The position numbers and the translations under genes were made by a program. Shown one piece after another: positions 7,801 through 16,024 of a stretch of 64,000 nt of DNA. Under the pieces are notes generated by a model. That model had not been told where the DNA came from. It saw only the letters and a list, made by a program, of their open reading frames with translations, and made no database searches. This DNA comes from Schwartzia succinivorans DSM 10502 (lineage in GTDB: Bacteria; Bacillota; Negativicutes; Selenomonadales; Selenomonadaceae), in assembly GCF_900129225.1 (NCBI RefSeq), contig NZ_FQUG01000003.1:186001-250000 (forward strand). Reading direction: 5' to 3'. The first letter of the stretch is position 1, and each line of letters starts with the position of its first letter.

Positions 7801-8613
7801 ATGAAGAAAATCGCGTTTTACGGAAAAGGCGGAATAGGGAAATCGACGACAGCATCGAATGTTTCTGCGGCATTCAGTGAAATGGGTAAATGTACGGCGC
7901 AGATTGGCTGTGATCCGAAAAATGATTCCACACGTCTTCTTCTTGGACATATCTGCAGACAGACAGTTCTTGACCTCGAACGTGAACGCCGCGGAGGTGA
8001 AATCGCGGTGGAGGAAATTGTACACAAGGGCTGGAATGATATACTCTGCATTGAGGCCGGCGGGCCTGAGCCGGGAGTTGGCTGCGCGGGACGCGGAATC
8101 ATCGTGGCACTGCAGCGGCTTAAGGCTCTTAAGGCATTGGAAAATGTTGATGTTGCTTTGTATGATGTTCTTGGAGATGTGGTATGCGGCGGATTCGCAC
8201 TGCCGATACGTGAAGGTTATGCCGAGGAAATATATATCGTTTCATCGGGCGAGCTGATGTCTCTTTACGCGGCTAATAATATCGCGAAGGGAATACGGAA
8301 ATTTGCTGTCCGGGGTTCTGTAAAGCTCGGGGGAATAATAGGAAACAGCCGAAATGTGCCTCTTGAAAAGGAGCTTTTGGAGGAATTTGCCGAAAAGCTT
8401 GGTACTAAGCTTATTGCCTTTATACCCCGCGACAACGTGGTGCACGATGCGGAAATTCATCGTCAGACAGTGCTTGCCTTTGCGCCTGACAGCAGTCAGG
8501 CTGAGATTTATCGGAAGCTTGCTGCGGATATAGATAAAAATGAAAAGCTTATAATACCAACGCCGATGGAGTTTGAGGAGCTTGAAGGGCTGGTGGAGAA
8601 ATATGGCAATTGA
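7801..8613 (+). CDS. Nitrogenase iron protein-like ATPase (NifH/BchL/CfbC superfamily)
   Basis: A homodimeric ATP-driven electron donor that reduces a nitrogenase-like partner. In 270 residues all NifH hallmarks are visible: P-loop GKGGIGKST (8-16), [14 protein letters not shown] (37-49), and the two [4Fe-4S] ligands Cys95 ([13 protein letters not shown]) and Cys129 ([11 protein letters not shown]). The ATG at 7801 follows GCAGGAGG by ten bases; the longer frame from 7747 is not used. Its stop overlaps the start of the next gene, and the two partner genes follow immediately. No nifE, nifN, nifB or other cofactor genes are in the window, so dinitrogen fixation is unlikely. The electron acceptor is presumably the 8603/9903 pair. 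Confidence 0.93.
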   Translation: MKKIAFYGKGGIGKSTTASNVSAAFSEMGKCTAQIGCDPKNDSTRLLLGHICRQTVLDLERERRGGEIAVEEIVHKGWNDILCIEAGGPEPGVGCAGRGIIVALQRLKALKALENVDVALYDVLGDVVCGGFALPIREGYAEEIYIVSSGELMSLYAANNIAKGIRKFAVRGSVKLGGIIGNSRNVPLEKELLEEFAEKLGTKLIAFIPRDNVVHDAEIHRQTVLAFAPDSSQAEIYRKLAADIDKNEKLIIPTPMEFEELEGLVEKYGN

Positions 8614-9910
8614 AACAAAGCGTGTGCTGAAATGCCGCAGGGTCGCATCCAGCAGCTGCACTATGACAGGAGTATGGCGTGCTCTCTGCTATGTGGATGG
8701 CGCGGTGGTTATATATCACAGTCCGAGAGCCTGCGCGCATATTGCAAGGCGTATGGATACCAGCTCCTTCTGCCGTCTCATAAAGGATGCGCCTGAGGAA
8801 ACGAGGCTTAGAAGTATACCTCTTCTGTCCAGCGATTTGACTGATGAGGAAGCGGTGTTTGGCGGGGAGGAACGTTTGCGCCGTGCTGTGCGGTATGCCT
8901 ATGAAAAATATAATCCAAAGGCGGTATTCATAGCCAACTCCTGTGTATCGGGCGTAATCGGGGATGATACGGATGCGGTGGCGGAGGAAATGACGGAGAA
9001 GCTTGGCATACCTGTCATTGATACGGCTCATCATGGATTTTTGGACGGAGAATATTTTGACGGTTATCTTGATGCTGCACGCATTCTGGTGCAGCGCTTT
9101 ATGAAGCCGCAGGAAAAAATACCGGGGACAGTGCTGCTCTTTGGAGACTGCGGCGGCCTTTTTGGAGAATACACACGGGAAATGCGGCGGTTGCTGAATT
9201 ACTTCGGGCTTAAGATAAGCGGGCAATTTCCATCATATATGTCACTTTCGGAGCTTGAAAAAGCACCTTCGGCAGCACTGACTGTCGTAATAGGCCGTTC
9301 TGAGTCAGATAAACGTCAGCAGCATTTCGCGGCTGTCGGTGAGGAATTTTCCGATAAGTTCGGCATACCGTGTTTTTCGGAGCTTTATCCTGTGGGCTAT
9401 GCAAAGACAATGGAGTGGATTGAAGGGTTCGGAAAATTTCTGGGTATGGAGGAGGCTGCTGAGACTGCCGCAAAAGAGGAAGAACAGAGGTTTATGGCGT
9501 ATATTGACGAGGCTGCGAAGACTCTCAGAGGGAAAAAGGTTGTTTACTGCGCAGGACGTGCGGCTGAATTTTTCCAACCTCAGACAACACTGTTTCTTAT
9601 AGAAAAGCTTGGTATGAAGCTTCTGGGCATTGAGCTTTTTGATTCACAGGACAAAGAAGGGCTGCTTAAGAAAGAAGAAAAGCTCAGAGCCCTCACGGAC
9701 GCACCAATTCTTTCAGGTGATGTATTTGAAAAGGCTGTGATGGAATCGGATGTTGTCCTCACTACACATGAGCTGGTGAATACTAATGTGCGGCAGGTAT
9801 TTCTGCCATGTGTAGCAGGGGCAGGATGGACAGGCGAGAAGGAAGTCATGGATGCGATGGTGCGCGTTATGCACCGGGCACTCTCAAGAGGAGGGCTTAT
9901 ATATGCCTGA
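8603..9910 (+). CDS. Nitrogenase component-I-like protein, NifD/NifE-type subunit
   Basis: A 435-residue member of the oxidoreductase/nitrogenase component 1 family. Three cysteines sit at the spacing of P-cluster or [4Fe-4S] ligands: Cys19 (ASSSCTMTG), Cys44 (SPRACAHIA) and Cys114 ([11 protein letters not shown]). They match Cys62, Cys88 and Cys154 of NifD in motif context. The ATG at 8603 overlaps the Fe-protein stop and follows GGTGGAG; the frame continues upstream to 8573 but without a better start. I cannot identify FeMo-cofactor ligands. With its partner at 9903 it should form a heterotetramer reduced by the 7801 product. CfbD, BchN/BchB, BchY/Z and MarD/K are relatives; the substrate is unknown. 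Confidence 0.87.
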   Translation: MAIETKRVLKCRRVASSSCTMTGVWRALCYVDGAVVIYHSPRACAHIARRMDTSSFCRLIKDAPEETRLRSIPLLSSDLTDEEAVFGGEERLRRAVRYAYEKYNPKAVFIANSCVSGVIGDDTDAVAEEMTEKLGIPVIDTAHHGFLDGEYFDGYLDAARILVQRFMKPQEKIPGTVLLFGDCGGLFGEYTREMRRLLNYFGLKISGQFPSYMSLSELEKAPSAALTVVIGRSESDKRQQHFAAVGEEFSDKFGIPCFSELYPVGYAKTMEWIEGFGKFLGMEEAAETAAKEEEQRFMAYIDEAAKTLRGKKVVYCAGRAAEFFQPQTTLFLIEKLGMKLLGIELFDSQDKEGLLKKEEKLRALTDAPILSGDVFEKAVMESDVVLTTHELVNTNVRQVFLPCVAGAGWTGEKEVMDAMVRVMHRALSRGGLIYA

Positions 9911-11198
9911 TATGGAAAATTTCAGTGAGTTCTGCGGTATGCAGGATGAATGCGCCCTTGCCGGAGCGGCTGCTTTTTTCGCCGGTATCCCTGATGCCGC
10001 TGTCGTTATCAACGGTCCGTTGTGGTGCTATTATTATGCCATGCGTCATATAGAAATGAACGAACCGCTTATCTCCAAGAGAATGCTCTGCACACAGCTG
10101 GATAACGAAGCAATTGTATTTGGAAGTGAGGAGTACCTCAGGGATACGCTTGCTCCGTATGCGGAAAAGCCTCCCTCTGTTCTCTGTATCGCAAATAACT
10201 GCTCTGCAAGTCTTATCGGTGATGATGTGCTTGGTATTGCAAGGGAGCTTGGAATATCCTGCCCTATTACTGCGCCCGAAAGCGGAGGACTTATAGGCGG
10301 ATTCGCGGAGGGATGGCAGAAGGCATCACTCTCGTTGCTTGATGAAGTGAATTTCGAAGCGAAAGAAAAAATACAATCCGCAGTAAATCTTATGGGAGTG
10401 ACAGGCGGGTATTATAACGGTCTTGAGGATGCAGATGAGCTGAAAAGGCTTCTGACACTGGCAGGATATCAGGTGCAGGCTTGTCCGGGAGCAGGCATGG
10501 CATTTGCGGATTTTTCAAAGCTTTCACGTGCGTCGCTTAATATTGTTGTACACCGTGAGCTGGGAATGCCGCTTGCGAGGAAGCTTCATGAAATGTTCGG
10601 TACACCGTATATAGCACCGCTTCCTCCTTATGGCATAAGCGGTACACGTCAGTGGATGGACGCTGTAAATGATGCTCTTGAAGCTCCTGCAAAATCTGAC
10701 TTTGAATCTGTATGCGCAAAAACGGAGCAGCGTATTTTTCTTCGAATCGGTGAACTGAAAGGCATTTGGGACGAGCTTTGGTATGATGAGGCAATAGTTT
10801 CGGGCACTGAAACATCTGCAGCTGCGTTCGCACAGGCACTGCGCGGAGAGTGGGCGGATATAGGACGGCTTACGCTTATTCATCCTGCAGGCAAAAAGCC
10901 TGAAAATTACAGCGCAGCCGATGATATCCTCGACGCAGGGAAAGACATTGATGAAATCAAAAAGCGTTTTTCCGACATGAAGCAGGGAATTGTAGCTGCA
11001 TCAAGCAACGAAACAACACAACTTACAAATTTTACCGACGGGAAAATCGAAGTTTTTCCTATAGCATACCCGGTTTTTGACAGCATGAAGCTGTCTGATG
11101 CGCCTTTTATGGGACTTCGCGGTGCAGCGTATGTACAGGAGGTTCTTTGGAATGCGAAGATACATGAAATTGCAAGAAATGTCGCTTCTGAAAAATAA
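9903..11198 (+). CDS. Nitrogenase component-I-like protein, NifK/NifN-type subunit
   Basis: The 431-residue partner of the preceding protein. Its cysteines Cys17 (MQDECALAGA), Cys42 (INGPLWCYYY) and Cys100 (IANNCSASLIGDD) again fit the three-ligand pattern, so the pair could hold a shared cluster with six cysteines. The C-terminus (FPIAYPVFDSMKL, MGLRGAAYVQEVLWNA) resembles the NifK/NifN end (GYPIFDR, GYRGA). The start ATG lies inside the last codons of the upstream gene, so translation is coupled. The two subunits are of similar size and clearly paralogous. Together with the Fe protein this is a three-gene H-D-K set, unlike CfbCD, which has a single D-type subunit. Confidence 0.87.
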   Translation: MPDMENFSEFCGMQDECALAGAAAFFAGIPDAAVVINGPLWCYYYAMRHIEMNEPLISKRMLCTQLDNEAIVFGSEEYLRDTLAPYAEKPPSVLCIANNCSASLIGDDVLGIARELGISCPITAPESGGLIGGFAEGWQKASLSLLDEVNFEAKEKIQSAVNLMGVTGGYYNGLEDADELKRLLTLAGYQVQACPGAGMAFADFSKLSRASLNIVVHRELGMPLARKLHEMFGTPYIAPLPPYGISGTRQWMDAVNDALEAPAKSDFESVCAKTEQRIFLRIGELKGIWDELWYDEAIVSGTETSAAAFAQALRGEWADIGRLTLIHPAGKKPENYSAADDILDAGKDIDEIKKRFSDMKQGIVAASSNETTQLTNFTDGKIEVFPIAYPVFDSMKLSDAPFMGLRGAAYVQEVLWNAKIHEIARNVASEK

Positions 11199-11210
11199 GA
11201 AACTTATTCC

Positions 11211-11239
11211 TTGACGAACTGCGATGAAACTGATAGGAT
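11211..11239 (+). promoter_or_regulatory. Promoter of the ZTP-controlled transporter
   Basis: TTGACG (11211-11216), 17-bp spacer, TAGGAT (11234-11239), just after the nitrogenase-like operon. It separates the transporter from the upstream genes. Confidence 0.7.
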
Positions 11240-11261
11240 GGGCATGTAAAAGAAAATATTT

Positions 11262-11335
11262 CTTTGCAGGACTGACGGATAAGTGGAATTGACCACATGT
11301 ACTGCAAAGTGAATCAGCCGACCGTCTGGGCAGAG
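11262..11335 (+). promoter_or_regulatory. ZTP (pfl-motif) riboswitch aptamer
   Basis: P1 is formed by CTTTGCAG (11262-11269) and CTGCAAAG (11302-11309), enclosing GGACTGACGG and the hairpin GTGG-AATTGA-CCAC (11283-11296). The conserved 3' part GCCGACCGTCTGGGCA (11317-11332) matches the pfl-motif end CCGCCUGGGCA. The P3 strand is also the 5' arm of the following terminator, as in known ZTP riboswitches that switch on when ZMP or ZTP accumulates. Confidence 0.85.
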
Positions 11336-11357
11336 AACTTGTGCCCGGACGGTTTTT
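11322..11357 (+). terminator. ZTP riboswitch terminator
   Basis: CCGTCTGGGCA (11322-11332) pairs with TGCCCGGACGG (11342-11352), one wobble, then TTTTT. Confidence 0.9.
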
Positions 11358-11406
11358 GTTCGTACACGGTTCTCTTCAGTGTTTGTTATTTGAAAGGGTG
11401 GTTGTT

Positions 11407-12624
11407 GTGCGAAATCGTTGGTTGATTGCTTTGGCAGCGGTGGGAATCCATGTTTCCATCGGAAGTGTATACGCGTGGAGTGTGTTGACACGTCCGATTA
11501 TGGAAGCTATGGGATTTTCACTTTCTGAAACTACATGGACATTTTCAATTGCAATTTTATTCCTCGGATTGTCTGCAGGATTCCTCGGCAGCTATGTCGA
11601 ACGGTATGGCCCCAAAAAAAGTGGGCTTATTTCAATGCTTTTTTTCGGACTGGGCATGTTTGGAACGGCATTTGCTTTGTCTGAAAGAAGTCTTCCGTTG
11701 TTATATCTTTTTTATGGTGTTATCGGTGGAATCGGACTTGGAGTGGGATATATTACGCCTGTATCGACTCTGGTGAAATATTTTCCGAATAACCGGGGGT
11801 TTGCAACAGGCCTTGCGATTATGGGCTTTGGCTTTGCCGCGCTCATTGCAGGTCCTCTGATGAGATATCTTACAGAGAGCTTCGGTCTCGTATGGAATTT
11901 CCTGATTCTCGGTGCGGTTTATATGGTGCTTATCGGCGCATCAGCGCTTTATCTGAAACCGCCGGCCTCTAAAGACTCTTCAGGTGCTGTTGTATATATA
12001 CAAAAAGGGAAGACCGCCCATGAGGCCGTCAGAACATGGCAGTTCGGCGCGCTCTGGTGGATTTTCTTTGTGAATATTACTTGCGGAATAGGTCTTCTTG
12101 CAGTTGCATCTCCGATGGCACAGCAGGTGGTTGGAATGGATGCTGTGCAGGCGGCATCAATGGTGGGGGTTATAGGCATACTTAATGGCGGTGGACGCAT
12201 AATGTGGTCAACGCTTTCTGACTACATGGGCAGAGGCGTAACATATATGCTTTTCTTTGCAATTCAGATTTGTGCCTTCTGGCTTTTGGGCAATACCACT
12301 GATGCAGTACTGTTTCAGGTGCTTGTGCTTCTGATTATAAGCTGCTATGGAGGAGGCTTTTCATGCATGCCTGCGTATCTCTCGGATATTTTTGGCACCC
12401 GTGAACTCAGCGCTATACACGGGCGCGTACTCACAGCATGGGGGATTGCAGGTGTTGTGGGCCCGACAATTGTATCGTGGTTTTGGGAGCGTACTCAGGG
12501 ATATACGGCGACATTGGAATTTTTTGCTATATGCTTTATCGGTAACCTCATCATTGCGGCAGTACTTAATGTCTACGGTAGGGAGCATGTTGAGACGCTT
12601 GATTCATTGAGTACGGAGAGATGA
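11407..12624 (+). CDS. OFA-family MFS transporter (formate/oxalate type)
   Basis: A 405-residue, 12-segment major facilitator of the oxalate/formate antiporter family: N-terminal HVSIGSVYAWSVLTRP and the TM2-3 loop YVERYGPKKSG are typical. The GTG at 11407 follows GAAAGGGTGG by a normal spacing; frames starting at 11341 would lie in the terminator. The ZTP riboswitch in its leader links it to 10-formyl-tetrahydrofolate shortage, so I infer formate (or another one-carbon carboxylate) as substrate. It is not functionally tied to the nitrogenase-like genes despite adjacency. Confidence 0.85.
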   Translation: MRNRWLIALAAVGIHVSIGSVYAWSVLTRPIMEAMGFSLSETTWTFSIAILFLGLSAGFLGSYVERYGPKKSGLISMLFFGLGMFGTAFALSERSLPLLYLFYGVIGGIGLGVGYITPVSTLVKYFPNNRGFATGLAIMGFGFAALIAGPLMRYLTESFGLVWNFLILGAVYMVLIGASALYLKPPASKDSSGAVVYIQKGKTAHEAVRTWQFGALWWIFFVNITCGIGLLAVASPMAQQVVGMDAVQAASMVGVIGILNGGGRIMWSTLSDYMGRGVTYMLFFAIQICAFWLLGNTTDAVLFQVLVLLIISCYGGGFSCMPAYLSDIFGTRELSAIHGRVLTAWGIAGVVGPTIVSWFWERTQGYTATLEFFAICFIGNLIIAAVLNVYGREHVETLDSLSTER

Positions 12625-12751
12625 ATCACATTCATTTTATCAAACCAAAGCTGAGCCAAGCTACAAAGGGAAAACAAAGAAGCAAGATTCAAAAAATGAG
12701 ATAAAAACTGAATTATATTGAAATAAATTCATTTATATACTATAAGAGGTA

Positions 12752-12782
12752 TTGACTATATAGTAGGTATATAGTTTAACAT
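12752..12782 (+). promoter_or_regulatory. MerR-type promoter/operator of the secreted cbiK gene
   Basis: TTGACT (12752-12757), a 19-bp spacer, and TAACAT (12777-12782). A perfect palindrome ACTATATA-N5-TATATAGT (12755-12775) fills the spacer. The overlong 19-bp spacer with a centred dyad is the architecture activated by MerR-family proteins. The same element recurs at 13967 and 38664. Confidence 0.85.
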
Positions 12783-12835
12783 ACATAACTGGACCATAAT
12801 TTAACAATTCTATATCAAAAAGGAGTGTTAGTTTT

Positions 12836-13840
12836 ATGAAAAAAGGTTTTAAAAAGTATGTCGCAGCAGCTGCTGCAGTCGCATCGCTGTTTTCTTTTCA
12901 GCTGACAAGTGAGGCCGCTTACCAGCTGAGCAGCGAGGTAAAGGATGCTACGCCGGCTCTCCTGCAGGCAGCACAGATTGGTGTTCTCACGAACGAGAAC
13001 CCTGAGCTTCAGGAGCTTGAGAACAAGGATGCAATCGTTGTTATGAGCTTCGGAACGACATACAAGGAAACACGTGCAAAGACGATCGACGCTACGGTAA
13101 AAGAGATTCAGGCAGCTCATCCTAACACAAAGGTTGTTGTTGCTTTCACATCCCATATCATCATCGACCGCATTCAGGCAAAAGAGGGCATCAAATATCC
13201 GACACCGGAGGAAGCTCTCGACCAGCTGAAGGAGGAAGGCTACTCCCGTGTAGCACTGACATCTCTCCAGCTCTTCCCGGGAATGGAGTATGCTTATCAG
13301 ACGGCTGTATTCAACCTCTATAAGAACAACTTCAAAAAGATGACAATGGGTACACCTATCATGTACTGGATGGGACAGGAAGAACAGCGTGATGATATTG
13401 CTGAGTTTGTTCAGGCTATTAAGACGCAGTTCCCGAAACAGGGCAAGCAGGATGCAATCCTTCTCCTTGCACACGGCACACCGCATCCGTCCAATGCTTA
13501 CTACTCTGTAATCCAGAACCGCATCAATCAGGCTGGTCTGAAGAATGTATATCTCTACACGGTTGAAGGCTGGCCTTCCCTCGACGATATCATTCCGCAG
13601 CTCAAGGCAGCTGGCATCAAGCATGTTACGCTCATGCCGACGATGATGGTTGCAGGCGACCATGCTACGAATGATATGGCAGGCGACGAGCCGGATTCCC
13701 ATAAATCCATCCTTCAGGCTCAGGGCTTCAAGGTTGACGCTTACATCCACGGTCTTGGCGAGAACGAAGCTGTCCGCAAGATGTTCGTAGAGCGTGCAAA
13801 TGAATCCTGGGATCACCTTCAGGGAAAAATTGCTGAATAA
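12836..13840 (+). CDS. cbiK: Secreted CbiK-family metallochelatase
   Basis: A 334-residue CbiK homologue with an N-terminal signal peptide (MKKGFKKY, hydrophobic stretch, cleavage near residue 27 after TSEA), so it is predicted to be periplasmic. Metal ligands of the family are intact: His213 (LAHGTPH), Glu244 (YTVEG) and His276 (MVAGDHATNDM). A periplasmic CbiK is known in Desulfovibrio vulgaris (CbiKP), which binds haem and has been proposed to work in metal or haem handling. The promoter carries the same MerR-type operator as the following receptor operon, so the two are likely induced together. It has its own terminator, and a cytoplasmic paralogue lies at 6781. Confidence 0.93.
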   Translation: MKKGFKKYVAAAAAVASLFSFQLTSEAAYQLSSEVKDATPALLQAAQIGVLTNENPELQELENKDAIVVMSFGTTYKETRAKTIDATVKEIQAAHPNTKVVVAFTSHIIIDRIQAKEGIKYPTPEEALDQLKEEGYSRVALTSLQLFPGMEYAYQTAVFNLYKNNFKKMTMGTPIMYWMGQEEQRDDIAEFVQAIKTQFPKQGKQDAILLLAHGTPHPSNAYYSVIQNRINQAGLKNVYLYTVEGWPSLDDIIPQLKAAGIKHVTLMPTMMVAGDHATNDMAGDEPDSHKSILQAQGFKVDAYIHGLGENEAVRKMFVERANESWDHLQGKIAE

Positions 13841-13855
13841 TTGATTTAACTACAG

Positions 13856-13898
13856 ACCACCCGACACGGCAGAGGCCGCGGCGGGTGGTTTTCTTTTG
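13856..13898 (+). terminator. Terminator after the secreted cbiK gene
   Basis: ACCACCCG (13856-13863) pairs with CGGGTGGT (13882-13889), with an inner GC-rich stem, then TTTTCTTTTG. Confidence 0.85.
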
Positions 13899-13966
13899 TT
13901 TTTCCTTTCATAAAAAATGAATTGCTAGCTAATTTGCTTATTTTTACATTATAATTCATTTTTTCA

Positions 13967-13997
13967 TTGACCATATAGTTCCTATATGGTTTACAGT
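13967..13997 (+). promoter_or_regulatory. MerR-type promoter/operator of the TonB receptor operon
   Basis: TTGACC (13967-13972), 19-bp spacer, TACAGT (13992-13997). The perfect palindrome ACCATATA-N5-TATATGGT occupies 13970-13990. Initiation near 14004 rules out a TTG start at 14003 for the receptor. Confidence 0.85.
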
Positions 13998-14035
13998 CTA
14001 TTTTGTTATCGTATGAAAGGAGATATGATAGAAAA

Positions 14036-15988
14036 ATGAAAATCTTATCAGAGCTGAAGGAAAGGGCGGCAATGCGCCGTCTCACGGGAGCTGTATTGGC
14101 TACAGCGGTTTTTGGATGCGCAATGGGGAGCGTATACGCGGCTGAAGAAACTAAAGCAGCGGCTGAAGAAAAGGCAGCTGCGGCAGCAGAAGAACCGATT
14201 GATGAGTACACGCTTTCCGAGACAGTGGTTACGGCGGAGAGGATTCCGACGGAACGCATGAATACGCCGGCAAATATCAGCGTCATCACATCAAAGGATA
14301 TAGAAGCTAATCACTATGTTGATGTTGTTGAAGCACTGTCTCAAGTTAATGGCGTAGTTGCCAGCCATCAGGGAGGTTTTGATGGAGTTGCTATTAACGG
14401 TGATGAGCGTGTTGTCGTTATGGTTGATGGACGCCGTCTTAATAACGATCAAATTCTTCCTTCTGGCAAAGGCCGCGTAGACCTTAAAATGATTCCAACG
14501 CTGAAGAATATTGACCGCATTGAGGTAGTAAAGGGCGGTTCTTCCGCGCTTTACGGCAGCGATGCTGTCGGCGGTGTAATTAATATCATCACAAAACGCG
14601 GCAGCAAAAAACCTCAGACTACTCTTGACGTAAACATGGGCTCCTGGGGAACATACAATTATGAGATTGCTACACAAGGCTCCGACAATGATTTCAGCTG
14701 GTTTGTATCCGGCAGCCTTCAGAAGCAAAATCATTTACGCTATAAGTTGGATGGCGAATCTCACAATACACCTCACAGTGACAAGGATAATAATAGTTTT
14801 GTAGTACGTCTTGACCAGAACCTTGACGAAGCAAGCTCGGTTCGATTCAATTTTGAACATAAGACAGTACATGAGGGAATGTACTTTAATGAACTCAATC
14901 CTAGCGAGTGGCTTCCGCAAAAAGACGAACCGTTAGTTGAGATCTTTAATAACGTTGCTCTCTCATACAACTTTAAAGAAAATAAAAAAACACCTGGTTA
15001 TTTAAGGGTGTTTAACAATTATAAAGGAACGTATTTTCAGGGTTCGTATGATACACGACTCTTTGGTGCTGATTATCAGAATGGCTGGGAGTTAGGTGAG
15101 CATACTGTTGTAGCCGGTGCAGAATGGCATGAGAGCCGTTCTACTAATAAAGCGTCAGGATATGAAGACGAAAAACTCAGGGATATATCGGGTTATGTGC
15201 AGGATACATGGAAATTAGGCGATAAATGGTCACTCGTTCCTGGGGTTCGTGTAAATAACCATAATCGTTACGGGACACACTGGTCTCCGAAGATTGCGGT
15301 TAATTATCGCGCTGATAAAAAGACTCAGTTGTATGCATCTTGGGGTCGTGTGTTCCAGGCACCTAGTGCAGATGACTTGTTTTATACGAATGCGGGCAAG
15401 CGAAGTAATGTGGACTTGAGACCAGAAACAGGGTATACAGAAACCATAGGCATTAACCACTGTTTTGATGATGCTACGAGCGTAAGCTTCAGCGTGTTCC
15501 AGAGTCAGCTTCATGATGCTATTACTTGGGCACCTGTTGGTGGCGTTTGGTGGCCCAGCAACGTCAATAAAGAAAAACGCCGCGGACTTGATTTTACAGT
15601 AAAACGTCGTATCAGTCCAATTTGGGACATTGACCTTGGGTATTCATACACGAGCATACGTCAGACAGATGCTACAGGTGATTTGGCATATTATGGTAAA
15701 AATCTCAAACCGAATGGCTATCATGTCGCACTGAAATATCATCAGGGTGCATGGAAAGCTGGTCTTTACACGAACTATAACACAGGAATTGATACAAGTT
15801 TGGCGCTCGCACGTCATGCGGCACTGGTTGACCTTAACGTAAGTTATGATGTTAATGCTGCCACCACGATTTATTTCAAGGCGTTAAATCTTTTCAATCA
15901 GGAATATTCGGCATATCCAGGAGGCAAAGGCAGTTACTATCCAGGCAATTGCCGATTCTTCCAGCTGGGTGTAACATATACGTTCTAA
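14036..15988 (+). CDS. TonB-dependent outer-membrane receptor 1
   Basis: A 650-residue receptor. The signal peptide (LTGAVLATAVFGCAMGSVYA) is followed by an Ala/Glu-rich linker, a TonB box-like DEYTLSETVVTAER, a plug domain (VVEALSQVNGV, IDRIEVVKGGSSALYGSDAVGGVINIITKRG) and a 22-strand-type barrel ending in a terminal aromatic residue (FFQLGVTYTF). It resembles BtuB and haem/siderophore receptors; the ligand cannot be assigned. The ATG at 14036 follows AAAGGAGAT. It heads an operon with an ABC importer and the ExbB-ExbD-TonB motor under a MerR-type promoter. The barrel-encoding part from about 14720 looks more AT-rich than its neighbours. Confidence 0.92.
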   Translation: MKILSELKERAAMRRLTGAVLATAVFGCAMGSVYAAEETKAAAEEKAAAAAEEPIDEYTLSETVVTAERIPTERMNTPANISVITSKDIEANHYVDVVEALSQVNGVVASHQGGFDGVAINGDERVVVMVDGRRLNNDQILPSGKGRVDLKMIPTLKNIDRIEVVKGGSSALYGSDAVGGVINIITKRGSKKPQTTLDVNMGSWGTYNYEIATQGSDNDFSWFVSGSLQKQNHLRYKLDGESHNTPHSDKDNNSFVVRLDQNLDEASSVRFNFEHKTVHEGMYFNELNPSEWLPQKDEPLVEIFNNVALSYNFKENKKTPGYLRVFNNYKGTYFQGSYDTRLFGADYQNGWELGEHTVVAGAEWHESRSTNKASGYEDEKLRDISGYVQDTWKLGDKWSLVPGVRVNNHNRYGTHWSPKIAVNYRADKKTQLYASWGRVFQAPSADDLFYTNAGKRSNVDLRPETGYTETIGINHCFDDATSVSFSVFQSQLHDAITWAPVGGVWWPSNVNKEKRRGLDFTVKRRISPIWDIDLGYSYTSIRQTDATGDLAYYGKNLKPNGYHVALKYHQGAWKAGLYTNYNTGIDTSLALARHAALVDLNVSYDVNAATTIYFKALNLFNQEYSAYPGGKGSYYPGNCRFFQLGVTYTF

Positions 15989-16024
15989 GGGCAAGATAAA
16001 AGAACGCAAGGATGTTGTATAAAA

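Noticed and set aside
7801-11198. True nitrogenase (nitrogen fixation)
   Set aside because: No nifB, nifE, nifN or nifV-type cofactor genes are nearby, the subunits are shorter than NifD/NifK, and the context is tetrapyrrole-related.
13921-13966. Second operator or Fur box upstream of receptor 1
   Set aside because: AT-rich sequence only (TTACATTATAATTCATT); no symmetric element beyond the MerR dyad.
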